Positions 57,517 through 64,000 of a stretch of DNA of 64,000 nt are shown here, in pieces. The stretch's first letter is position 1; the number at the start of each line of letters is the position of its first letter. The stretch lies in assembly GCA_013001595.1 (NCBI GenBank), contig JABDMH010000042.1:62001-126000 (forward strand), given 5' to 3'. Position numbers and translations under genes: made by a program. The notes under the pieces were generated by a model. The model was not told where the DNA came from, ran no database searches, and worked only from the letters and a program-made list of their open reading frames with translations. This stretch comes from Saprospiraceae bacterium. Its GTDB lineage: Bacteria; Bacteroidota; Bacteroidia; Chitinophagales; Saprospiraceae.

Positions 57517-57524
57517 CAAAGTTA
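57517..57524 (-). promoter_or_regulatory. -7 box between nusA and infB
   Basis: TAACTTTG on the minus strand in the 46-base gap, 22 bases before infB. Suggests extra infB transcription. Confidence 0.5.
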
Positions 57525-57540
57525 GTTAAACTATTTAAGC

Positions 57541-58782
57541 TTACTCCTCCTCATCAAACTCAGAGGCCAGTATTTTCAGTATATCTGTGATTGTCTCCTC
57601 TTCGAGATCGGACCGCCTAACCAGCTCATCTTTACTCAACTTCAACACCGATCTTGCTGTATCACATCCGATGTTCTTAAGCTCATCTAGTATCCAAGCT
57701 TCGATCTCATCTGAAAACTCATCCAACTCGACATCATCGACTTCAATTTCATCTGAATCTCTAAACACATCGATTTCTAACTCTGTCAAGCGGCTGGCCA
57801 ACTTGATGTTTGAACCACCTTTTCCTATGGCAAGCGATACCTGATCCGGTTTGAGAAATACAGATGCCCTGCGCTGCTCCAAATCAAGGTCAATATTGGT
57901 CACTTTAGCTGGAGTTAGTGATCGCTGGATAAACAGTAGTATGTTATTCGTAAAATTGACAATGTCTATATTTTCATTGCGGAGTTCCCGTACAATCCCG
58001 TGAATACGACTTCCCTTCATGCCCACACAAGCACCCACTGGATCGATGCGGTCATCATAAGACTCCACAGCTACCTTGGCGCGCTCTCCAGGAATACGTA
58101 CAATCTTCTTTATCGTGATCAGACCATCTTCGATCTCTGGAACCTCCTGCTCCATCAGTCGCTCCAAGAATATGTTTTCAGTCCTTGAAATTACGACCAC
58201 AGGAGTATTGTTTTTCATCTCCACCATCTTGATGATGGCCTTAACCATATCTCCTTTTCGAAAGAAGTCACCTCTGATCATTTCAGTGCGGGGCAGCACC
58301 AATTCACTGCCTGTTGCATCATCGATGACCAGTATTTCACGTTTCAAGATTTGATGGACCTCGCCAATGACTACATCTCCAACTCGCTCATTATACCGTT
58401 TAAAGACTTCATCTTTCTCCAGCTCCATTATTCTGGATATTAGCGTTTGCCTGGCAGCCATAATCGCTCGCCTACCAAAATCCTCCAGAAACAGCTGCTC
58501 ATAGCATTCCTCACCAATCTCATAATCCTCATCAATGGAGAGTGCCTCTGAAATGGAGATCTGACTACTTTCATCTGTAACTTCACCGTCTGGTACGATT
58601 TCTCGAACACGCCAAAGTTCAAGATCTCCCTTCGTTGTATTGACTATGACATCGAAGTTTTCGTCATCACCAAACTTCTTTTTGATCAGTGTCCGAAAGA
58701 CATCCTCTAACACACGCACCATCGTCGGACGGTCTATGTTCTTACCGGTCTTAAATTCTGAAAAAGTATCTACCAGATTCAT
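57541..58782 (-). CDS. nusA: Transcription elongation/termination factor NusA
   Basis: NusA binds RNA polymerase and controls pausing, termination and antitermination. The 413-residue protein has the N-terminal RNAP-binding domain (1-130), S1 domain (about 135-200; VGDVVIGEVHQILKREILV), two KH domains (GACVGMKGSRIHGIVREL, and LAIGKGGSNIKLASRL near 310) and an acidic C-terminus. Eight bases separate it from rimP. Confidence 0.95.
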   Translation of the reverse strand: MNLVDTFSEFKTGKNIDRPTMVRVLEDVFRTLIKKKFGDDENFDVIVNTTKGDLELWRVREIVPDGEVTDESSQISISEALSIDEDYEIGEECYEQLFLEDFGRRAIMAARQTLISRIMELEKDEVFKRYNERVGDVVIGEVHQILKREILVIDDATGSELVLPRTEMIRGDFFRKGDMVKAIIKMVEMKNNTPVVVISRTENIFLERLMEQEVPEIEDGLITIKKIVRIPGERAKVAVESYDDRIDPVGACVGMKGSRIHGIVRELRNENIDIVNFTNNILLFIQRSLTPAKVTNIDLDLEQRRASVFLKPDQVSLAIGKGGSNIKLASRLTELEIDVFRDSDEIEVDDVELDEFSDEIEAWILDELKNIGCDTARSVLKLSKDELVRRSDLEEETITDILKILASEFDEEE

Positions 58783-58790
58783 TATAAATG

Positions 58791-59267
58791 CTATTTAAAT
58801 CTTACTTCAACAAAAGTTTTTTCTATCTCACTAAAATTGATTTCCTTTTTCTGCCCCCAACTGAAGGCCTTTTGCTTTCCCTTACGAACCTGGGGTTCGA
58901 TCGTAATACTTTCTTCGTTTACTTCACTTAGCCGTCCCTTCATTGCTAGGCCCTCCTTCAATATTATATTCAGCAGACGGCCTTTATTCTTCTGATACTG
59001 CCGTAAAGAAGTGAGCGGCCGATCCAAGCCCGGTGAGGAGACATCCAAGGCATACTCTTCACCCAGCAGGCCTTCTACATCCAATGCGCTCTCCAATGAG
59101 CGACTAATCGCTTGACATGCTTCCAGGGTAACTCCCTCGTCAGAGTCTAAGTAAACTACCAGTCTGTTTGAAGAACTTCTCCAGTCTAGATCCACAAGAA
59201 AGTAAGTTCCGCCTTCTATTTCTCTCAGTCGATCTTCTAACCAACTTTGCCATTTGTCACGATCCAA
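58791..59267 (-). CDS. rimP: Ribosome maturation factor RimP
   Basis: RimP helps assemble the 30S subunit. The 158-residue protein has FLVDLDWRSSSNRLVVYLDS, ISRSLESALDV, YALDVSSPGLDRPL (family signature) and a C-terminal SH3-like domain (KGRLSEVNEESITIEP). The TTG start is supported by TAAGGAG only 2 bases upstream; no better ATG exists. It leads rimP-nusA-infB-TIGR02757. Confidence 0.93.
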   Translation of the reverse strand: MDRDKWQSWLEDRLREIEGGTYFLVDLDWRSSSNRLVVYLDSDEGVTLEACQAISRSLESALDVEGLLGEEYALDVSSPGLDRPLTSLRQYQKNKGRLLNIILKEGLAMKGRLSEVNEESITIEPQVRKGKQKAFSWGQKKEINFSEIEKTFVEVRFK

Positions 59268-59290
59268 AACTCCTTAGGTCATTTAACCAA

Positions 59291-59317
59291 AAGAGGGAAC
59301 AACTCCTGTTCCCTCTT
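59291..59317 (-). promoter_or_regulatory. Hairpin in the rimP-nusA-infB leader
   Basis: Perfect 10-bp stem AAGAGGGAAC/GTTCCCTCTT with loop AGGAGTT on the minus strand, followed by TTGG. It lies between the -7 box and the rimP start and could attenuate the operon. Confidence 0.6.
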
Positions 59318-59338
59318 CTGCACTTCTCTGTAAGGCTG

Positions 59339-59346
59339 CAAAGATA
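59339..59346 (-). promoter_or_regulatory. -7 box of the rimP-nusA-infB operon
   Basis: TATCTTTG on the minus strand, 71 bases before the rimP start, leaving a leader that contains the hairpin. Confidence 0.65.
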
Positions 59347-59421
59347 GCAATTTAATCCGTAGGTAGTCAACCTCCCTTATGTGGGTTAGTTTTAAGGTGA
59401 AGAATTGTCACTAGCATTCCA

Positions 59422-60948
59422 TCAAAACCATTGAAAGGCAAAATACATTGCTGGTTGTTCTCCGATGTTCTTAATGGCATGAGGTACGTGGGCACCTAGG
59501 TAGTAAATATCTCCCGATCTTCCCTGATATCTGGCGTTGCCAATTTCTTCTTCAGTTTTTCCGTGGATCATAATAATCAATTCCTCTGCTTTATGAGTAT
59601 GAGGCAAGTGACTCTTCAATCCCGGTTTCAGCGTCGTCATATGCATTTCAAATCGGCCGCACATATGAGTTGATGTATCAAAATACTTTCTCACACCACC
59701 TTTGCTGTGCTCAGTAAATGCCACCTCTTCATAAGAAACTGTAAATGAAGGTGTTTGCTCCTTTTGTGCCTGACGTGCCGCAAATGACAGGTGATAAACG
59801 AGTGAAGTAGTATCTCTTCTACTTATTTTGAGATGATCACCTTGAGCAAGAAAGATGACGCTGTGGTTAGGCAGTGTTTGCTTCTTAGCATCCACCGCAG
59901 CAGATACTTGTCCGTCGATTACGATAAAGAGTTGCTCATGATCGCTGTCAAAAAAAGACATTGAATCCTTTATTTCGATGGCATCGCACTGCAAGTGGGA
60001 AAGATGCATTGTTTCTCCACTGAACATGGTGGCATTCTGTACACCCAAATTAGGTCTTCGATAGACTTTTGATGCCATCCTTTCTGGCACCTTGTCACTC
60101 CACAACCAGGTCAGTGATTCAGGCAAGACTTGACCTGCGTACTGGCCATTGTGCCCGCCACTATCCTTCATAAACTTGTACTCATAATTCTTAAACGCCA
60201 ATGCCGCAGCCATTTGTTGATTAGCCAACCACCAATTGCCAAATTCATTATCTAGATCCTTGCTTCCATCTTGCAATAAAACCTTGAGTGGCTTCTTGTC
60301 AGTCTGCCTAATCATAGGTGGATAATTATGACCTCCCTTGATATCCGTAAAACTGCCAATATGACTGAGCACTTTCTGAAAGATGTCCGGCCTGCGCCAT
60401 GCAGCAGTAAAGGCGCAGATGCCCCCAGAAGAAATTCCACATATCGCGTGCATACTCGGATCATCAGCGATATGATATTGCTTCTTGATTTCAGCTAGTA
60501 GTTCTTCCTCTAAGAATTGCACATATCTGTCTGAGAGTGTATCATATTCTATGCTTCTGTTTGATACACGCCAAGGATTATCAGGTACCTCCATATTGAT
60601 GTCATGACCTGGATTGATAAACAGACCTATGGTTACAGGCATTTTCTCTTGTGCTATCAAATTGTCAAAGACTATGGGAACTCTAAAGTCACCTTCTTCT
60701 TTCACGTATGTGTGACCGTCTTGGAACACCATCAAAGCTGCTGGAACTGATGCATCACACTGCGCCGGAACATATACAAAGTAATCTCTTACTGTATTCG
60801 GATACATACTGCTATGCCAAGTGTGCTGAATCAATTGACCACTAGGTATTTTAGGGTAAGCCCCACTATTAGGACCTAAATTGGCCCCACTCTGAGCAAG
60901 TAATGAGGATGAGGATAATATGAAGAAAAGTAGTACTATTAGTCGCAT
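59422..60948 (-). CDS. Exported esterase (Fes/D-type) fused to a C-terminal cupin region
   Basis: A 508-residue exported protein (signal peptide MRLIVLLFFILSSSSLLAQ). Residues about 30-290 are an alpha/beta-hydrolase of the enterochelin-esterase type: FVYVPAQCDASVPAALMVFQDG, the nucleophile elbow CGISSGGICAF, DGSKDLDN with the acid, and SGGHNGQYAG with His. Residues about 300-508 hold beta-strands of one or two cupin domains, clearest at HLPHTHKAEELIIMIHGKTE and GDIYYLGAHVPHAIKN (metal His likely). The substrate is unknown. ATG 60948 starts the signal. Confidence 0.82.
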   Translation of the reverse strand: MRLIVLLFFILSSSSLLAQSGANLGPNSGAYPKIPSGQLIQHTWHSSMYPNTVRDYFVYVPAQCDASVPAALMVFQDGHTYVKEEGDFRVPIVFDNLIAQEKMPVTIGLFINPGHDINMEVPDNPWRVSNRSIEYDTLSDRYVQFLEEELLAEIKKQYHIADDPSMHAICGISSGGICAFTAAWRRPDIFQKVLSHIGSFTDIKGGHNYPPMIRQTDKKPLKVLLQDGSKDLDNEFGNWWLANQQMAAALAFKNYEYKFMKDSGGHNGQYAGQVLPESLTWLWSDKVPERMASKVYRRPNLGVQNATMFSGETMHLSHLQCDAIEIKDSMSFFDSDHEQLFIVIDGQVSAAVDAKKQTLPNHSVIFLAQGDHLKISRRDTTSLVYHLSFAARQAQKEQTPSFTVSYEEVAFTEHSKGGVRKYFDTSTHMCGRFEMHMTTLKPGLKSHLPHTHKAEELIIMIHGKTEEEIGNARYQGRSGDIYYLGAHVPHAIKNIGEQPAMYFAFQWF

Positions 60949-61057
60949 ACGCTTTTTCAAGTCTGAGATTAAGGTATCCAAAAAAACAGACTTGTTTTCC
61001 TAATTATGGATTCTGTTTAGAGATCAATTCCTCATCAACCCCTAAACTTCACTTTCC

Positions 61058-61065
61058 TATATTTG
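61058..61065 (+). promoter_or_regulatory. -7 box for mqnC
   Basis: TATATTTG, 22 bases before the mqnC ATG. Confidence 0.6.
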
Positions 61066-61087
61066 TTAATCATCCAAACTTCATCAC

Positions 61088-62233
61088 ATGAATGCCAGTG
61101 CATTGTTGCTTCAAAGGGCGTTAAATCGTGAATTCCTAACTGTAGAAGAAGGTCTTTTTCTTTTTGAAAATGCCTCGACCGCCGATCTGATGTATGTTGG
61201 CAATCAGCTTCGTCAGTATCATGTGCCGGGAAAGACAGTGACTTGGATCATCGATCGCAATTCGAATACAACGAATGTCTGTATCGCTTCCTGTAAATTC
61301 TGCAATTTCTATCGTCGACCAGGTCATGAGGAATCATACATTACTACAATTGATGAATATAAAGTAAAAATTGAAGAGACATTTGCTCTCGGCGGCGAAC
61401 AACTGTTGTTACAGGGTGGACATCACCCCGATCTGGGACTGAGTTTCTACTGCAACCTATTCCAAAAATTGAAATCACTATACCCTGAACTCAAACTTCA
61501 TGCTTTAGGACCTCCAGAAATTGCACACATTACTAAACTGGAAGGGTCTACACATTTTGAAGTGCTAAAAGCACTGAAAGAGGCGGGGCTTGATTCCCTA
61601 CCTGGAGCGGGTGCAGAGATACTAAGTGATCGGGTCAGGAGGTTGATTTCCAAGGGAAAGTGCGGATCGGAGGAATGGCTCAATATCATGCGTACCGCTC
61701 ATCAACTTGATTTAACGACATCAGCTACGATGATGTTTGGACACATCGAAACCAATGTGGAAAGGATGCAACATCTGGTCGATATTCGTATGGTGCAGGC
61801 AGAAAAACCCAGCTCTGCTAAGGGCTTTCTAGCTTTTATTCCCTGGCCTTTCCAAGATCAAGACACCATTCTGAGAAAAATCAAACGCGCTCGCAATACA
61901 TGCACCGGCGATGAGTATGTACGGATGATCGCAATGACCCGGATTATGCTTCCCAATGTGATCAATATTCAAGCATCCTGGCTCACGGTAGGTAAGTCCG
62001 TAGCACAAGTCTGTCTTCATGCTGGCGCCAACGATTTTGGAAGCATCATGATTGAAGAAAATGTGGTGTCAGCAGCTGGAGCCGCTTTCAGGTTTACAGC
62101 GGATGGCATTCAACAAGCCATCATTGAGGCTGGTTACCTTCCACAGCTGCGTAATCAGCAATATGAATATCGCGATCTGCCCGAAAATATACTGCAACAA
62201 GATCTTGACCATCAGACAATGATTGTCGATTAG
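61088..62233 (+). CDS. mqnC: Cyclic dehypoxanthinyl futalosine synthase
   Basis: MqnC is the radical-SAM enzyme that cyclises dehypoxanthine futalosine in menaquinone synthesis. The 381-residue protein has the cluster motif CIASCKFCNFYRRPG (CX3CX2C, about residues 65-79), GGEQLLLQGGHHPDLG, LPGAGAEILSDRVR and ASWLTVGKSVAQVCLHAGANDFG. Complete. Other mqn genes are not in the window. It shows the organism uses the futalosine route. Confidence 0.94.
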   Translation: MNASALLLQRALNREFLTVEEGLFLFENASTADLMYVGNQLRQYHVPGKTVTWIIDRNSNTTNVCIASCKFCNFYRRPGHEESYITTIDEYKVKIEETFALGGEQLLLQGGHHPDLGLSFYCNLFQKLKSLYPELKLHALGPPEIAHITKLEGSTHFEVLKALKEAGLDSLPGAGAEILSDRVRRLISKGKCGSEEWLNIMRTAHQLDLTTSATMMFGHIETNVERMQHLVDIRMVQAEKPSSAKGFLAFIPWPFQDQDTILRKIKRARNTCTGDEYVRMIAMTRIMLPNVINIQASWLTVGKSVAQVCLHAGANDFGSIMIEENVVSAAGAAFRFTADGIQQAIIEAGYLPQLRNQQYEYRDLPENILQQDLDHQTMIVD

Positions 62234-62433
62234 CATTGAATACTCCAACTTCACGATGCGCTGCGATCAAACCACAGTAGAATCGTAGTGCCTGGCATCT
62301 AACAATCAAGACCATGCATGATCAGCTGCCAAATTTGTTGATCAGATTCTAGTCAGCTGCTTTATCTTTGTCTGCTTGGCGGCAGCCCAACCAGTATTAC
62401 TGCTGGGTAATGAAAAAGAATATTTGCACTAAT

Positions 62434-64000
62434 ATGGAGGATGTTATAGAAGTAGTGGGCGCTAGGGAGCACAATCTTAAGAACATCGATGTGCAGATAC
62501 CCAAGAATAAGCTGGTGGTCATTACTGGCATCAGTGGCAGTGGAAAATCTTCCCTTGCGTTTGATACTTTGTATGCTGAAGGACAGCGCCGATACATGGA
62601 AACATTCGGGGCTTATGCCAGACAGTTCATTGGCAAAATGGATCGGCCTGATGTTGAACATATCCATGGATTGAGTCCAGTTATCTCCATTGAACAGAAA
62701 ACCACTGGATGGAATCCTCGCTCAACCGTAGGCACAATTACTGAGATCTATGATTTCCTCCGTCTACTTTATGCAAGAATAGGAGAAGCCTATTCATATG
62801 CTACCGGAAAACGTATGATCCGTTTTTCAGAAGAGGAGATCATCAACCACATTCTCGATCACTACCGTGATAAAAAGATTGTCATTTTGGCACCGGTTGT
62901 TCGAGGAAGAAAAGGTCATTATCGTGAGATGTTTGATCAAATTCGCAAGCAAGGATACGCTAAGGTACGTGTAGATGGTAAGCTCTTAGATTTGGAAAAG
63001 GGCCTACAAGTAGAGCGCTTCAAAACACATGATATTGAGATCGTAGTGGATCGCCTCAAGATCGATATCAAGAAAAGAGATCGCCTATCTGCCTCACTCT
63101 ATACCGCACTCAAACTGGGTGACGGACTCATTATGATTCTTGATTATGATACGGGTGAAGTCAGCCCATTCAGCAAAAATCTGATGGACCCCGAATCTGG
63201 CATTTCGTATGAGGAGCCCTCTCCAAATGCGTTTTCTTTCAATTCTCCATACGGCGCGTGTCCTACTTGTGGGGGGATGGGCAAAATCTCTGTGGTTGAC
63301 CCCAAAAAGGTGATCCCTGATCCGCGTAAAAGTATCAATCAAGTTGGAATCGTTCCTTTTGGAGAAGTCAGGGATAATTTCACTTTCAAACAGCTCAGAG
63401 CCATTGCCAAGAAATTTAAGTTCTCCTTCGCTACACCTATAGATGAAATTCCAACGGATGCTCTAAGTACCATTCTTGAAGGTGGCGACGACTCATTTGA
63501 TGTGCGGATGCCATATAGTAAGCATGATTTCACCTACAACCTCGCCAATGAGGGACTCTACCGTATGTTAGATCGATGGTACAACGACACTTCTTCAGAA
63601 AAAGTAAGGCAATGGGCAGAAGCCTTTATGACCGTGACAGCATGCCATGACTGTCAAGGACAACGACTAAAGAAAGAATCAAGGCAATTTAAGATCGCCG
63701 GGCAAAATATTGCAGAACTGGCCGCTTTAGACTTACAAGAACTGCACGATTACTTTGCTACAGTGGAGTCCAAGCTGTCTAAAAAGCAGCTCACCATTGG
63801 CAAGGACGTACTCAAAGAAATCAAGTTGCGCTTAAAGTTCTTGCTTCATGTAGGTTTAGACTATCTCAGTTTAGACAGGCCAGCACGCAGTCTTTCAGGT
63901 GGAGAATCACAACGCACCAGATTGGCCAATCAAATTGGTTCACAGCTCACCGGCATTACCTACATCTTAGATGAACCCAGCATTGGCTTACACCAACGTG
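62434..64000 (+). CDS. uvrA: Excinuclease ABC subunit A, N-terminal half (cut by window end)
   Basis: UvrA finds bulky DNA damage and loads UvrB. About 522 of some 940 residues are visible, open to the edge. Seen: [17 protein letters not shown], Walker [13 protein letters not shown] (about 32), [21 protein letters not shown], zinc Cys CPTCGG (near 275) and [13 protein letters not shown] (near 403), ABC signature SLSGGES (near 486) and Walker [13 protein letters not shown] at the end. ATG 62434 fits family starts; ATG 62410 would add 8 residues. Confidence 0.93.
   Translation, partial: MEDVIEVVGAREHNLKNIDVQIPKNKLVVITGISGSGKSSLAFDTLYAEGQRRYMETFGAYARQFIGKMDRPDVEHIHGLSPVISIEQKTTGWNPRSTVGTITEIYDFLRLLYARIGEAYSYATGKRMIRFSEEEIINHILDHYRDKKIVILAPVVRGRKGHYREMFDQIRKQGYAKVRVDGKLLDLEKGLQVERFKTHDIEIVVDRLKIDIKKRDRLSASLYTALKLGDGLIMILDYDTGEVSPFSKNLMDPESGISYEEPSPNAFSFNSPYGACPTCGGMGKISVVDPKKVIPDPRKSINQVGIVPFGEVRDNFTFKQLRAIAKKFKFSFATPIDEIPTDALSTILEGGDDSFDVRMPYSKHDFTYNLANEGLYRMLDRWYNDTSSEKVRQWAEAFMTVTACHDCQGQRLKKESRQFKIAGQNIAELAALDLQELHDYFATVESKLSKKQLTIGKDVLKEIKLRLKFLLHVGLDYLSLDRPARSLSGGESQRTRLANQIGSQLTGITYILDEPSIGLHQR

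Overview
The window looks like chromosomal DNA of a free-living Bacteroidota bacterium, most probably of the Saprospiria/Cytophagia side of the phylum. This rests on a PorP/SprF-type protein, two giant secreted proteins ending in type IX secretion (T9SS) type A tails, many copies of the Bacteroidota -7 promoter box TAnnTTTG, few Shine-Dalgarno sites, and menaquinone synthesis by the futalosine route (mqnC). The taxon is inferred; no rRNA gene is present. Most of the window is ordinary core chromosome with genes packed in short operons on both strands. I saw no phage, insertion sequence or CRISPR array.

Layout. 0.3-4.1 kb: PorP/SprF-like protein, MBL-fold hydrolase with a small partner, a PorT-like barrel and Ppx/GppA phosphatase. 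4.2-10 kb: an orphan metal ABC permease fused to a DtxR-like regulator, rbfA, recG, a small membrane protein and a D-2-hydroxyacid dehydrogenase. 10-17.8 kb (minus): tdk, then purH-coaX-barrel protein-TPR-TPR lipoprotein-FKBP lipoprotein. 17.9-27.4 kb: a conserved hypothetical with rhomboid protease, upp-Na+ symporter-murQ, an OM hypothetical with lipA, dprA, rnhA, and ruvX-def.

27.5-37.7 kb (minus) is the accessory-looking part: two paralogous secreted proteins of 1326 and 1775 residues with Cys-rich repeats, a dockerin repeat, a cohesin-like domain and a T9SS tail. They share a 5' leader. Beside them lie tRNA-Ile(GAT) and tRNA-Ala(TGC) without any rRNA, with palindromic repeats fused to their ends, and a LytTR regulator whose receiver domain has lost its conserved Lys. 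At 40.7-42.2 kb is a secreted MORN-repeat/caspase-like protein.

42.4-53.9 kb: DUF4920 protein, BioD/DRTGG ATPase, GH113-like hydrolase with panC, then a tight run panD-UPF0104-rfaE2-nif3-zinc ribbon protein-TPR, followed by a DUF1080 protein and a double VOC protein. 54-59.3 kb (minus): rimP-nusA-infB-TIGR02757 operon with a hairpin in its leader. 59.4-64 kb: an esterase-cupin fusion, mqnC, and the first half of uvrA, cut by the window edge.

No new defence or mobile system was recognised. The best leads for something undescribed are the tRNA-end palindromes, a long-range paired RNA-like element at 42.9 kb, near-leaderless promoter spacing at several genes, and the cohesin+dockerin T9SS proteins.
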